DNA of 64,000 nt from Parapedobacter luteus (GTDB taxonomy: Bacteria > Bacteroidota > Bacteroidia > Sphingobacteriales > Sphingobacteriaceae), in assembly GCF_900168055.1 (NCBI RefSeq), contig NZ_FUYS01000003.1, positions 248,001 to 312,000 of the forward strand. Direction: 5' to 3'. Every line of letters starts with the position of its first letter. The stretch's first letter is position 1. Under the pieces are notes generated by a model. The model saw only the letters and a program-made list of their open reading frames with translations, did no database searches and had not been told where the DNA came from. Positions 43,600 to 54,049 of the stretch are shown piece after piece. The position numbers were made by a program, and so were the translations under genes.

Positions 43600-46125
43600 T
43601 TATCGGATCATTGTCAGAATAATCGCCGCAAGCGAGGCTATCCCGGTTCCAAGTCCCAACCATTGCTGCGGGCTCATTGGCGGCCTCACCTCTTTCTGAG
43701 GCACAAAAATCTCGGCCCCCGGTTTAATCGGCGGATAATTATTAAAAAACAAGAACCGATTGGTACTCTTGACTGATCCATTGGCGTATAACACATACGA
43801 ACTCTTTCGCAGCGCACGAGCAGAAAAGCCACCTGCTTGAGAAATATATTGTTTAAAGCCTTTCGACGGCGAATAGACCGCTGTCGATGGAGCCAACACC
43901 TCCCCCGAAATTTTAACGGTCTGCAATTCTTTGGGTACCCGAATAATATCGCCGTCTTCCAAGATCAAATCTCCTTGTTGTCCGGGCCTTTTTATAATCC
44001 GCTCCAGATTAATACCCACAAAGCCATTGTTTATGCTTTTGTTGATGTTCATATCCCCCACGATGTTAGCATCACTTTGCAACTGTTTCAGCGCAAGCAT
44101 CCGGCTTTGTTCTTCTTGTAAGCGAAGTTCCTTTTCTGCCATTTCGGCGGTGGTTTCCGCGGTTTTGGTTGTGTCTACAGCCAATCCCCGTTTTAGCGAC
44201 GCCCCTGCTACATACGCAAACGGTGTGAACCCCCCCGCACGCTTAACGAGATCCGAAATCCGCTCATCTTTGCGTGTTATCGTATAAATCCCCGGATAGA
44301 GCACTTCCCCTTCGATCCGTACTGTCTTCTGCGTTTCGTAACCCGTAGCCGTACGGACGACCACTTTGTCAAATGGCATCAGCACAAAATCCCGCTCGGT
44401 TTTAGTCAATCCTCTATGTGCATCCACCTGAAACACTTCCGCAATTTGAGCGGATTGAGATAATGCGTCTGCGTTCTTCACCCGTCTTGACACTTCAATC
44501 CGCGTACCTGTCGCACTTTCCCTAAAACCACCGGCCTGCATAATCAAATCTTGCAACGTCATCCCTTCGGCATAAATAAATTGACCCGGTGAGCGGATTT
44601 CCCCATCGATAGCTACCGTGTATTCTTCACGCAAATCGAAGATTGACGATATGGCAACTACATCTTCGCGCTTCAGTTCGATATCGGGTACTGTTCCCGC
44701 GATAACTCCTGCTACATTAAACGCCAATTGCTCTGTTTGCATATCGTCCTTCAAACGGACGATATAGCCACGGTTTAAAAAAGCATCCTCTTTTAACCCC
44801 TCTGCTTTTTTAATCAACATCGAAAGTGTCAGCCCTGGACTTAGCTCATATTCACCCGGCCTGAACACCGCACCTTCGATGGCTACCCTATTTTCAAATC
44901 GATCGAGTACGCGTTCTGCCATATATTTATCGCCTGTCTGGGGCAAGTAATGCCCAAATTGACTTTGGAGCACGTCTTCAATCCTTCGTTCTTTATCCGT
45001 ATATCGCACGACTTTTACCCTGGCCTTATATGCGTCCTCTGTAAAACCTCCCGCATAACGCAGCAAATCCTCAAACGTTTCGCCTTCCTTCAGTTCAAAT
45101 ATAGCAGGCCGCTTCACTCGGCCATTAAATTCAATTCTCGATTCATACGGAGGGACCATCAGAATGTCTTGATCCTCTAAACGAACATTGTTCGTAAAGG
45201 CACCGTTAACCAATACATCATAAATATCTAAGTAGGCGATAACTTTTCCATCCCGGATGACGCTTATGTTCCGGAACGATCCGTTTACCGACGGCCCACC
45301 GGAATGATACAATGCGTTAAATGCATTCGCTACGGAAGGCAAGGTATACGTACCTGGCTTCACAACTTCACCCGTTACCGTTACTTTAATGCTGCGAATG
45401 TTACCTAACGCGACATTGATCTTTGTGGCGCCCGTGCGAATAGCGGAATACACTGTTGCCATTTGGCTACGAATCCGCTCGGTCGCCTGCTCAATGGTCA
45501 TGCCGGCGACTGCAAGCACACCCACATAAGGAATATTAATCGTCCCATCGGGCGTGACCATCAGCGAATGGTTTTCTTCTGACCGTCCATATATATCGAT
45601 TAACAGCTGGTCTCCCGGACCAATGACGTAATTCCGGGGTGTTGCAATCTGCAGACTCGGTTCGAACACCGGCGTAACACCTTGAAACAAGGACGCTCCA
45701 TATATCCGCAATCGAAGTTCATTAAAGGATTTCTCCGCTTCGTTTACCGTATCTAGTCGTGGGGTATTTTCTTCCACCGCAGCATGTGAAGAGTCTAAAA
45801 ATTGACGCTCGGTATTTCTACCCGATAATCCTGGTTTATTCAATGAAGTTGTTCCTCCCCCCAGCCGTTCAACCCGCTCACGCAACTTATCGATTTCGGC
45901 AGGCGGCATTCCGCGCTCCAAAGCCAGCCTTTCCATCTCTGCTTCAGACAACCCCGAAGCCTCAGCTTGCCGCATATAGGAGCGGATTTGGTCGTCCGAT
46001 AAATCCTCGACACGAATCTGGGACAAGTCAGTAGCGTTGAGATTTTGCGCAAATCCCATTCCCCCGAATAGACTCGTCAAAACAAGAAAAAGAACTGCCG
46101 GGAAATAAAAATATCTTTTTGCCAT
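43600..46125 (-). CDS. Polysaccharide export protein with multiple SLBB domains, 841 aa
   Basis: Outer-membrane channel component of the Wza type. Signal peptide (FLVLTSLFGGMGFAQ; no lipobox Cys), then Poly_export segment YVIGPGDQLLIDIYGRSEEN and at least five SLBB repeats (VTVTGEVVKPGTYTLPSVAN, EFNGRVKRPAIFELKEGE, AIEGAVFRPGEYELSPGLTL, IDGEIRSPGQFIYAEG, IEGEVLYPGIYTITRKD, ISGEVLAPSTAVYSPSKG). One helix at the very C-terminus. It is over twice the length of E. coli Wza, as is usual in Bacteroidota. It sits next to the chain-length gene. Confidence 0.93.
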   Translation of the reverse strand: MAKRYFYFPAVLFLVLTSLFGGMGFAQNLNATDLSQIRVEDLSDDQIRSYMRQAEASGLSEAEMERLALERGMPPAEIDKLRERVERLGGGTTSLNKPGLSGRNTERQFLDSSHAAVEENTPRLDTVNEAEKSFNELRLRIYGASLFQGVTPVFEPSLQIATPRNYVIGPGDQLLIDIYGRSEENHSLMVTPDGTINIPYVGVLAVAGMTIEQATERIRSQMATVYSAIRTGATKINVALGNIRSIKVTVTGEVVKPGTYTLPSVANAFNALYHSGGPSVNGSFRNISVIRDGKVIAYLDIYDVLVNGAFTNNVRLEDQDILMVPPYESRIEFNGRVKRPAIFELKEGETFEDLLRYAGGFTEDAYKARVKVVRYTDKERRIEDVLQSQFGHYLPQTGDKYMAERVLDRFENRVAIEGAVFRPGEYELSPGLTLSMLIKKAEGLKEDAFLNRGYIVRLKDDMQTEQLAFNVAGVIAGTVPDIELKREDVVAISSIFDLREEYTVAIDGEIRSPGQFIYAEGMTLQDLIMQAGGFRESATGTRIEVSRRVKNADALSQSAQIAEVFQVDAHRGLTKTERDFVLMPFDKVVVRTATGYETQKTVRIEGEVLYPGIYTITRKDERISDLVKRAGGFTPFAYVAGASLKRGLAVDTTKTAETTAEMAEKELRLQEEQSRMLALKQLQSDANIVGDMNINKSINNGFVGINLERIIKRPGQQGDLILEDGDIIRVPKELQTVKISGEVLAPSTAVYSPSKGFKQYISQAGGFSARALRKSSYVLYANGSVKSTNRFLFFNNYPPIKPGAEIFVPQKEVRPPMSPQQWLGLGTGIASLAAIILTMIR

Positions 46126-46206
46126 TACCTATATCCTAACCTTTTAATACATCACACTAACACTTCCATTTCAATCTGCAAATATGTTTTTTTCTTTATC
46201 TATTTT

Positions 46207-47892
46207 TCAAAACCGATAGAGTACGCCTAACCTGAATTGAAAATTATTTCTATCAATCGGCGTAAAATCCCAAAACTCTCCGGACGTATCGCCTTGCTCG
46301 TATTGGTAGTTATGGGACTTTATGTAAAACAGCCGCCCGTTAAAAACCATATTTTTATACCCCCACTCACCAATTGCTCCTACAGCCAAATCGACCCACA
46401 TCCGCCTGTAATCTTCACTAGCTCTATAAAAAAAATCGTTGAACTTCACGTGTCGTTCTACTTGAAGCCCGATATTTTTAATCCCCTTCACCCAACTGAC
46501 ATTTAGCAGCTGGACATTGCTCCCCGGACCGATCCCTGCACCAATTACCTGCCCAAGATGCGTATACCCATGGCGTACCCTGCTATCTGTGTACCAAGAG
46601 GGGCTCGTCCGTATGGTGGTTGTTCGCGATTTTTCAAGCTGCGTAAGTTCAAATCCAACCTGCAAAAGCTCTTCATTAGCCAAATTCAACGGCACAAGTT
46701 TTCGAAAGCCCAATACATATGCCCGCGAATGCTCTAATTCCACCACCAGATCCCGTTGGTTCCAGGGTGGATCGGTTCGCCCATATTCAAAATAGATTTC
46801 GGCGTTGCCTTTCGGCATCAACCATCGAGCAAACACGGATGCGTATACGTCTCTATTCATTCTATCTTCCCGTCCTTCTAATTCGTCAGGTCTACGGACG
46901 ACATCGTTTGAACCCGGTCCCAATAAGGGTAAGTAGCCTTTGAGTCCCCCTCCTAAATCTTCACTATATACGACAAAACTCCTGGACAATCCAACAAAGA
47001 GTCCGGGCAGCCATTTGGGTTGATAGGAAACTGTAATACCCGAAATGTACCGCCAGTCGTCTCTTTTCGGAACATAATGCTCATCGAAGTGGGCCGGATT
47101 CCCAAGTAGTGTCGGTGTAAAGCCCGATTCCTTTAGCCTGCCTGCAATGAGTTGGCCTTCGATAGTCCCTATCGGTGTCGAAATCGGACGCGTAGTATTG
47201 AGTGTTAGATGCAGAAAACCTGGCGCATTGTTGGTCATCAATAGCGAATTGTATATACCGGGCCCCCACCAAAGATTCTCGGTCGATATTCCGATTGACG
47301 CCGGGCCATAATTGACCCTGAAGCTACTTTGGCCGGGTAACAGCTTCGTATAGGCCTTATCGCCGAACCGCTCCGGCATATCGATATTATTTGCAAATTC
47401 ATACCAGGCGGCCCACGCATAGGTGTTGTCGCCATTATAGCCCATAAAGGGTTTATTTTCCGCAAAGACCAGTTCCGGACGGAGTTGCAGGCTAAACCAT
47501 TTGTACTTGGCATATATTCCTGCGCCAATCATTGTTTGGTAACCGACCGAAGGTATCATGCCTCCGTCATTCCAACCATACGGCAATTTGGAATTATACT
47601 GATGCTCCCATACTATCGGCATCAATTGCAGGGAAAAACCACTGTCTACCGATGAGATAATTTCTTTGTTGAGATAATAATCGGGTCTTTTTGCTTGATT
47701 ATCAGGATGAATGATAGATTCGTAAGTCAGGGGACGAACAGTAAAAGAGATATTGGAATCGATCAAGCCCAATAATTGATCCCGACGTATTTTTTGTTCC
47801 AATACAGGCGTCCCTAACGGGAGGGTCTGTCCTGTTATATGCAACACTGATGATAATAGAAAGGCCGTGGCCAACACGAACTTTATCTTCAT
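46207..47892 (-). CDS. Wzi-type capsule assembly protein, copy 1, 561 aa
   Basis: Signal peptide (LATAFLLSSVLHITGQT) followed by an outer-membrane barrel of the Wzi family, which anchors capsule at the surface. Motifs shared with its neighbour: LPYGWNDGGMIPSVGYQTMI, ISTENLWWGPGIYNSLLMTN, RHGYTHLGQVIGAGIGPGSN and a C-terminal barrel strand ending LYRF. Paralogue of the gene immediately upstream (20 bp away), clearly from a tandem duplication. Confidence 0.92.
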   Translation of the reverse strand: MKIKFVLATAFLLSSVLHITGQTLPLGTPVLEQKIRRDQLLGLIDSNISFTVRPLTYESIIHPDNQAKRPDYYLNKEIISSVDSGFSLQLMPIVWEHQYNSKLPYGWNDGGMIPSVGYQTMIGAGIYAKYKWFSLQLRPELVFAENKPFMGYNGDNTYAWAAWYEFANNIDMPERFGDKAYTKLLPGQSSFRVNYGPASIGISTENLWWGPGIYNSLLMTNNAPGFLHLTLNTTRPISTPIGTIEGQLIAGRLKESGFTPTLLGNPAHFDEHYVPKRDDWRYISGITVSYQPKWLPGLFVGLSRSFVVYSEDLGGGLKGYLPLLGPGSNDVVRRPDELEGREDRMNRDVYASVFARWLMPKGNAEIYFEYGRTDPPWNQRDLVVELEHSRAYVLGFRKLVPLNLANEELLQVGFELTQLEKSRTTTIRTSPSWYTDSRVRHGYTHLGQVIGAGIGPGSNVQLLNVSWVKGIKNIGLQVERHVKFNDFFYRASEDYRRMWVDLAVGAIGEWGYKNMVFNGRLFYIKSHNYQYEQGDTSGEFWDFTPIDRNNFQFRLGVLYRF

Positions 47893-47912
47893 ATATAAGT
47901 TATTAAGTGGCT

Positions 47913-49622
47913 TCAGAACCGATAAGAAACGCCCAGTTGTAATTGAAAATTAAACTTATCCTGTTCGTCAAAACGCCAGAAATTTTGTAAATCAGGTTTT
48001 TCCTCCAACTCATATTGGTAATTAAATGCCCGGGTAAGTCCCATCTTACCGTGCGCTAAAAAATTTTTATAGTTCCACTCCCCGAAAACTGCCATGGACA
48101 TATCCACCCAATTGCGCCTCATATCGCCATAGGTGAAATAAAAGAAATCGTTGTTATGCACATAGCGATAGTATTGAACCCCCAATTGTTTTATCCCTTG
48201 AACCCAACTGATGGATAACGTCTGCAAATTGCTCCCCGGCCCGATTCCCAATCCCACCATTTGCCCTAAATGTGTATATCCATGCCTAACTTGGTGATGC
48301 CTATACCAAGGACCACCTGGACGAATTGTTTCGTCTTTAGGGCCTTCCGATTGTGTTACCTCTACGTTGACGCTCAGGTAGTCATTTCCCCACCAATTTA
48401 ACGCCGTTAATTTCCTGAAGCCAACTGTATAGGCCCGTGAATGCTCCAGTTGTACAAACAAATCGCGCATATCCCATGCATGGTCGTTTCGTCCATATTC
48501 GAAATAAGCCTCTGCATTCGCCTCCTTGATTACCCACCTTGCGAACACCGAAATATACTCGTCGCGTCCGTAACCTTCATCAGCATTCGCGCTGTCTGAC
48601 CCGCTGGAATAGCCCGATTTACTTACGGGATCCAGAAAGGGCAAATAATTCCGGAAATTGCCTTTGACTTCTTCATAATAGGCGATCGACGAGCGGGCCA
48701 TTCCTAATGACAGCCCTGGGAGCCACTTCGGCTGGTAAGTAAACGTAAGACCCGAAAAATACCGCCAATCATCGCTTTTCCGGCGGTAGTACTGGTCATA
48801 ATGATTGGGATTGCCCATTTGCTTGGGAGGATAGCCAGACCCCTCCAGCCGGCCACCCACCATTTGTCCCTCGAAGGAGCCAATCGGTGTGCGTATGGGC
48901 CGCGTTGTATTTATCGTCAAATGTGGAAACCCCGGCGCGGTGTTGGACAGGAGCAGCGAACTATAAATACCAGGTCCCCACCATAGATTTTCGGTAGAAA
49001 TCCCAATGGAAACCGGATGAACGTTCAGCCGCACACTGCTCTGCCCGGGCAGTAATCTCGAATACCAACCATCCCCAAATCGCTCCGGTAAATCAATCTG
49101 GTTACCGATGCGCCGGTACCATTCATACCATTCGCGCTGCGTTTTCCCATTGAACCCAGGATAATCCCCGTTTTGAGCCAAAACATATTCCGGTCTCAAT
49201 TGCACGCTTAAAAACGCATATTCCGCGTAAATACCGGCACTCACCATGGTTTGGTAGCCTGCTGAAGGTATCATCGCACCGTCATTCCATCCTTCAGGCA
49301 ACGTAGAGTTAAGTTGGTTCTTCCACTGTACTGGCAACAAGGAAACCCGTAACTTATCCCGGGAAAGCAACGTTTCTTTTCCGTTGTAATCCGACTCCTC
49401 TTCCACCGCAAAGAGCTGACCTGATGGCTGCAACGCAACATGCGTAAGTGGTCTAATAGAAAATGAAATGGTCGAATCCAGTTTCCCCAGCAATTGTTGC
49501 CTCCGATAATAGTCTTCAAGCAAAGGGGTTCCGACGGGTATCGTTTGCGCCTTGGAACTATCAGCCATTCCAGCCAACAATGACGCTATGGCAATAAGCG
49601 ATATTATGGGTTTATTAATCAT
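47913..49622 (-). CDS. Wzi-type capsule assembly protein, copy 2, 569 aa
   Basis: Same family and layout as the next gene downstream: signal peptide (SLIAIASLLAGMADSSKAQ), LPEGWNDGAMIPSAGYQTMV, ISTENLWWGPGIYSSLLLSN, RHGYTHLGQMVGLGIGPGSN, final strand GVSYRF. Sequence differs over much of the barrel, so the duplication is old. Two Wzi proteins in one locus could act on different chains or at different stages; this is inference. Confidence 0.92.
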   Translation of the reverse strand: MINKPIISLIAIASLLAGMADSSKAQTIPVGTPLLEDYYRRQQLLGKLDSTISFSIRPLTHVALQPSGQLFAVEEESDYNGKETLLSRDKLRVSLLPVQWKNQLNSTLPEGWNDGAMIPSAGYQTMVSAGIYAEYAFLSVQLRPEYVLAQNGDYPGFNGKTQREWYEWYRRIGNQIDLPERFGDGWYSRLLPGQSSVRLNVHPVSIGISTENLWWGPGIYSSLLLSNTAPGFPHLTINTTRPIRTPIGSFEGQMVGGRLEGSGYPPKQMGNPNHYDQYYRRKSDDWRYFSGLTFTYQPKWLPGLSLGMARSSIAYYEEVKGNFRNYLPFLDPVSKSGYSSGSDSANADEGYGRDEYISVFARWVIKEANAEAYFEYGRNDHAWDMRDLFVQLEHSRAYTVGFRKLTALNWWGNDYLSVNVEVTQSEGPKDETIRPGGPWYRHHQVRHGYTHLGQMVGLGIGPGSNLQTLSISWVQGIKQLGVQYYRYVHNNDFFYFTYGDMRRNWVDMSMAVFGEWNYKNFLAHGKMGLTRAFNYQYELEEKPDLQNFWRFDEQDKFNFQLQLGVSYRF

Positions 49623-49653
49623 CGTATACGCTTGTCAGTACTTCATTCGAGTT

Positions 49654-49681
49654 CAAATATAAGGGATAAAACGATAACCAA
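49654..49681 (-). promoter_or_regulatory. Possible internal promoter before the Wzi pair
   Basis: Minus-strand TATATTTG (49661-49654) with TTG (49681-49679) 17 bp upstream, in the 71-bp gap after the glycosyltransferase gene. It would let the export genes be read separately. Confidence 0.4.
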
Positions 49682-49693
49682 ATCATTTATTCC

Positions 49694-50830
49694 CTATTGG
49701 GCCGGCGATTGCAGGATTTCATTAATCTGTTGAACATAAATCGCGTGTATGAATTGATCCCTGTAATGTTGAACTACCCGATCGCGGGCGGCTTTTCCCA
49801 TGCTAACCCGTTCTTCTGTCGGCAACTGGGCAAACCTCCGCATACCGGCAACTAACGATGCAATGTCTTTGGGCGTCGTCAAAAATCCAGTAGTATTATC
49901 AATGACAACTTCCCTACACCCGACATGATCAGTCGTGATGGCAGGCACCTCCATACTCGCCGCTTCCAGCAAACAGCGCGGAATACCCTCACTGTAATAT
50001 GAAGGGAATACCATGCAATGTATCTGTTCGATAAACGGGCGAACATCAGATGTCTTACCTAAATAGCGAATAACACCTTCTCTTTCCCATGCCTCAACGG
50101 TGTCCGATGAAATCGCTGATGGGTTTAAGGTGTCCGTGAAGCCCAGCAACACACCTTCTACAGCCAGACCTTCCTTTCTTAAAACACGAATCGCCTCTAC
50201 AAAGTCCGCGACGCCTTTGTCATATAATAACCGGCCGGAGTAGATAAATTTAGTCGTTTCACCATCGGGATAAGCCACCTTACGCTTAAAATGTTCCACG
50301 GATATTCCCTCGCCTGGAATAACTTTTGAGGCAGCCAACCCCAACATTCTCCTGTCCGTGAAATATGCATGATCATCTTTGTTCAAAAACCATACACTGG
50401 ACGCATGCCTCAGCGAAAACCGATAAAGCCGCTCGACCATAGCCCGCATTATCCCGCCTTTCGCGATCCCATACCCTAATCCTGTGATCACCGCAATGGA
50501 ACGAATGTGCAACGATCGGGCAGCCAGAATTCCGTAAATATTCGGTTTAATGGTGTAGGAGATCAGCAAATGAGGCTCAATCCGCTTAAAAACAGCGATA
50601 AACTCCTGATATAACCTAAAGTCAGCTAATGGATTTGTACCTTTGGCCTTCAGTCTGTACAGCGGAACAAATCGGATGCCGAACGACGAAAAACGTACTG
50701 AATAATCATCGGGAGGCGCAATGACGATTACCTCTGCACCAAGCTTTTGAAGCATCGTCAATGTGCTTATCCGGAAATTATACATACTCCAGGCAGTATT
50801 TGCTAAAAACGCTATTCTCCTTCCTTTCAT
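49694..50830 (-). CDS. Family 4 glycosyltransferase, 378 aa
   Basis: GT-B transferase. The N-terminal domain begins MKGRRIAFLANTAWSMYNFR; the C-terminal nucleotide-sugar domain has KFIYSGRLLYDKGVADFVEA and the acceptor/donor E-x7-E motif in FPSYYSEGIPRCLLEAAS. Resembles WbpH/CapM-like capsule transferases. The ATG at 50830 overlaps the upstream TGA (ATGA), so translation is coupled; an upstream ATG at 50866 is in the neighbour's frame shadow. Confidence 0.9.
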   Translation of the reverse strand: MKGRRIAFLANTAWSMYNFRISTLTMLQKLGAEVIVIAPPDDYSVRFSSFGIRFVPLYRLKAKGTNPLADFRLYQEFIAVFKRIEPHLLISYTIKPNIYGILAARSLHIRSIAVITGLGYGIAKGGIMRAMVERLYRFSLRHASSVWFLNKDDHAYFTDRRMLGLAASKVIPGEGISVEHFKRKVAYPDGETTKFIYSGRLLYDKGVADFVEAIRVLRKEGLAVEGVLLGFTDTLNPSAISSDTVEAWEREGVIRYLGKTSDVRPFIEQIHCMVFPSYYSEGIPRCLLEAASMEVPAITTDHVGCREVVIDNTTGFLTTPKDIASLVAGMRRFAQLPTEERVSMGKAARDRVVQHYRDQFIHAIYVQQINEILQSPAQ

Positions 50831-51717
50831 GATTTCATACCGATTCGCCGCGGCAATTGAACACATTTTATTGCTGTAATCACATCGGACAGCTGCCTCC
50901 GCTCGTCGCTGTCTAATTGTTCATTCCTTCGGGCAGACAGGTGACGCTGCAGCTTGGCTATGCCCGCAGCCAAATATAAAAATGATTTGAGGTAGGTGTC
51001 CGCCACTTGTTTCCAATACACCGCAGGTGGCAATATCCCCTTTCCATATACCCTTAAAATTTTTCTTAACGTCTTTTTGCTTTTCAAGTAATTAGCTATA
51101 TTGACGTTACCCTCTCGGATGATATATAGGTATTCAGGCACGCGTTGAAAATCAGAAACAGCGTGTGTTCTACAAAACAGTTCATAGTCTTCAGCACGCA
51201 CATAAACCGGATCATACGGATGTTGAGCAAACCATTTCTTCCGGCCGAGGATAGAACCATGCAATAACATCATTGAGGTAACTACATTTTGTGCTCCCCG
51301 TCTAATCGGCTGCGCACCTCTCTTGCCTACGGGTTGGCAATGTTCATCCATGGTATAAGCAGCTGTGTCAACAACGTCAATCTGGCTATCAGACAAAATG
51401 AGCGCAAGTTGCTTTTCCAATCGCTTTGGCATCATCATGTCATCGCCGTCCATCCTTGCGATGAATTCTCCCTTTGCTAAAGCGGTGATTTGATTCAATC
51501 GATAGACCAGCCCCCGGTGCGTTCTGTCATCAATGATTTGTACCCGTGGATCATCGATATCTCCTAAAACTTCCACCGAGCGATCGCTTGAACCATCATT
51601 GATGAGTATCAACTCCCAGTGTTGATAAGTCTGCGCAAAGACGGATTTCACCGTATCTACAATCGTATGTTCATTGTTGTAAAATGGAATGCCAATAGTA
51701 ATCAACGGCTCACTCAT
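50827..51717 (-). CDS. Family 2 glycosyltransferase, 296 aa
   Basis: GT-A transferase. ITIGIPFYNNEHTIVDTVKS with LILINDGSSDRSVEVL is the nucleotide-binding region, and GEFIARMDGDDMMMP carries the DxD metal site. A C-terminal helical part follows. It starts within the stop of the polymerase gene (TAATG overlap) and overlaps the next transferase by four bases. Sugar specificity unknown. Confidence 0.9.
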   Translation of the reverse strand: MSEPLITIGIPFYNNEHTIVDTVKSVFAQTYQHWELILINDGSSDRSVEVLGDIDDPRVQIIDDRTHRGLVYRLNQITALAKGEFIARMDGDDMMMPKRLEKQLALILSDSQIDVVDTAAYTMDEHCQPVGKRGAQPIRRGAQNVVTSMMLLHGSILGRKKWFAQHPYDPVYVRAEDYELFCRTHAVSDFQRVPEYLYIIREGNVNIANYLKSKKTLRKILRVYGKGILPPAVYWKQVADTYLKSFLYLAAGIAKLQRHLSARRNEQLDSDERRQLSDVITAIKCVQLPRRIGMKS

Positions 51718-52988
51718 TATCGTGTGTACATTTCGTTTCGATTGGCATGAGTTTTATCTGGTAAAACCGCTACCCAAAACAATAAAAACATAAAAGCGTT
51801 AACATCGGCAAAGCCCTTAATATTTAGCACCAGCACATAAACAGCCATAAATAACATGCTCAACCGCAGTAAGGGCGTTTTATACAGCAAGGAGATGACC
51901 CTAAAAAGGTAAAATTGCCCCCCAAAAAAAATAATCGCACCAAAAATGCCAAAATAAAAAATCAGCCGCAAATATCCGACGTCCGTGCCCATGTAATAGC
52001 CATCCTGAACGTTAAATAATCCGTCGCCTATCAACCATGTCTTCACGTTATCCGGCCAAATAAACATCGTACCCAGATGTTGCGTGGATCCTGTACTCAC
52101 TTCGCTGTTATCACTTGCATTGATAAACATCTCAAATGCCCACCCTACGATTTCCGAATCGAAAACTTGTGGGTAACGATAAAATACGAATGCGACTGCC
52201 ATGGCGATAATAAGCAGTAAGGTACCGTAAAAGAAAAACATTCGCCTGAGCCCGGGCTTGCTCAGTGTTAAGCGCCAATCCCTGGGCCAACAGATATATA
52301 CAAAGCCCAATAACGCACCAACTAATGTCGTACGCGCTATAAATGTACCCACCAGCATGATAAAGAAATACAAAAATGTCAAACCCAAAATCCCCCTCCC
52401 CTGCTCCGAATGTACCCGTATAAGATAGGCCACGAACAGCAAAGCAAGCCCCCAAATAATTCCCCCCATGAAAAACATGCCTATACCCATCCCCATCAAC
52501 CTCAAATTGAGTACCTCCTCAATGACCATGTCCGCCTGGTCATCAAAATTCTGGATGGAAAATATAAAAGCATTGAGTGAAGGCATTAAATACATCGCTA
52601 CCGCAAGTACGCTATTCGCGATAATCGCGGCAAAAATATACTTGAACAGCTTTTCGACTGAAAACATGGGATAGCAGCGTTTGGATAACCACACAACCAA
52701 ATAAGCGCCGGTAAAGTGGAGTGTTAAAAGCACTAAATATTGGGACATCCAGACATCGAATGTGCTATTCAATAAACTGGAAATAAATATGGGCAATAAC
52801 AACAGGTAAAACGCGACCGATAAGCGAATGATATATTTGTTAACTTTTATAAAGTTACCTAAAAACACGATCAAAACCAGTCCTAAAATTCCAAATATGA
52901 CTCGTGTACGCAAAAAATAAGGCAGGGGATTGAATGAACAATTAAAGATGTACAAAAAATAAAATAGGAATAAACCTAATTTCTTCAT
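51717..52988 (-). CDS. O-antigen/polysaccharide polymerase-like membrane protein
   Basis: About 423 residues with roughly ten to twelve hydrophobic segments and a large outer loop near residues 280-350 (SDNSEVSTGSTQHLGTMFIW, GDGLFNVQDGYYMGTDVGYL). That arrangement fits Wzy-type polymerases, which join repeat units in the periplasm; the low sequence conservation of the family limits certainty. I chose ATG 52988 (MKKLGLFLFYFLYIFN), 2 bp after the preceding gene's stop. Confidence 0.8.
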   Translation of the reverse strand: MKKLGLFLFYFLYIFNCSFNPLPYFLRTRVIFGILGLVLIVFLGNFIKVNKYIIRLSVAFYLLLLPIFISSLLNSTFDVWMSQYLVLLTLHFTGAYLVVWLSKRCYPMFSVEKLFKYIFAAIIANSVLAVAMYLMPSLNAFIFSIQNFDDQADMVIEEVLNLRLMGMGIGMFFMGGIIWGLALLFVAYLIRVHSEQGRGILGLTFLYFFIMLVGTFIARTTLVGALLGFVYICWPRDWRLTLSKPGLRRMFFFYGTLLLIIAMAVAFVFYRYPQVFDSEIVGWAFEMFINASDNSEVSTGSTQHLGTMFIWPDNVKTWLIGDGLFNVQDGYYMGTDVGYLRLIFYFGIFGAIIFFGGQFYLFRVISLLYKTPLLRLSMLFMAVYVLVLNIKGFADVNAFMFLLFWVAVLPDKTHANRNEMYTR

Positions 52989-52990
52989 AC

Positions 52991-54046
52991 CTACCCTCGC
53001 GCTGTTAGTTGATGAACTTTCCTTAAAAAATATGATGCCCTTAACAATGCGGCCGCTCCTATGCCTATCCATAGCTGAAATGAACTCAGGAGGACAATAA
53101 AATTCCACACGCCCATATCCTTTCCCCGGTACAGCAGCAATTTTAAGTATATTTTTCCACAGACACTGTAAAAAGATGCTGCGCGGCAATATCCAGTGTT
53201 CCTGACGCTATTCAGTAGCTCATGAAAATGATCACGTAAAACCTCCATTTTTATGTCCCCCAGCTCCATACGCTTTATTCCTTCTGTACTCGACAATTGA
53301 TAGTGGATGTTGAGCGCGTCAACCGTGGGAGTGTAGCCGAGATAGGCAAAATTATCCTGATGTATGCGCGAAATTATCCGCTTACGCTCGTCGATGCGTT
53401 TGCTCGCCTTGGCCGTAATATCGTCTGAAGAAATACGATAATGAAGCAAAAACCCGGGAAGATTCACTCCCCGGTGGGTACGCAACAACCTACTCCACAA
53501 ATCATAATCTTCCGCATGCAGCGCTTCGGCACGATAAGGGTTAGCAAGGAGTACCTCCCGTCTCACCATGACACCCGGATGAGGGAAAGGGCTGTTAAAA
53601 AGTGTTTCTGCTTTTAACGTATCCCAGTCGAGATTATAATAAACCTTGCCTATTATCCCCTCGTCGTCGAAGAGAATCATCCCGCTACCGCATAAATCCA
53701 CATGCGGATGATTGGTCAGATAACGATGTTGCAACATCAAGCGGCTTGGCTCAGATATATCGTCCGCATCCATGCGAGCAATAAACTTGCCTTGAGCTAA
53801 TGAAATGCCTTTGTTCAATGAATACACAATACCCCGGTTGCCCTCGTTTTTGATTATCCTGATCCTTGAATCGTCAAACCTGCTAAGCGTCTCCATCGTG
53901 GCATCTGTCGAGCCATCATCAACGATCAACAACTCAAAGTCCATAAACGTCTGATTAAGAATGCTCGCAACGGCCGAACCGATATATCGTTCAGCGTTAA
54001 AAACCGGCATCAAAACCGTAATCTCTGGATATCGGTTGTTTTGCAT
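52991..54046 (-). CDS. Family 2 glycosyltransferase, 351 aa
   Basis: GT-A fold: ITVLMPVFNAERYIGSAVAS, LLIVDDGSTDATMETL and GKFIARMDADDISEPSR with the DxD site. The C-terminus carries a hydrophobic stretch (NFIVLLSSFQLWIGIGAAAL) that may associate with the membrane. It is a paralogue of the other family 2 enzyme in this locus. Three bases separate it from the upstream gene. Confidence 0.9.
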   Translation of the reverse strand: MQNNRYPEITVLMPVFNAERYIGSAVASILNQTFMDFELLIVDDGSTDATMETLSRFDDSRIRIIKNEGNRGIVYSLNKGISLAQGKFIARMDADDISEPSRLMLQHRYLTNHPHVDLCGSGMILFDDEGIIGKVYYNLDWDTLKAETLFNSPFPHPGVMVRREVLLANPYRAEALHAEDYDLWSRLLRTHRGVNLPGFLLHYRISSDDITAKASKRIDERKRIISRIHQDNFAYLGYTPTVDALNIHYQLSSTEGIKRMELGDIKMEVLRDHFHELLNSVRNTGYCRAASFYSVCGKIYLKLLLYRGKDMGVWNFIVLLSSFQLWIGIGAAALLRASYFLRKVHQLTARG

Positions 54047-54049
54047 CGC

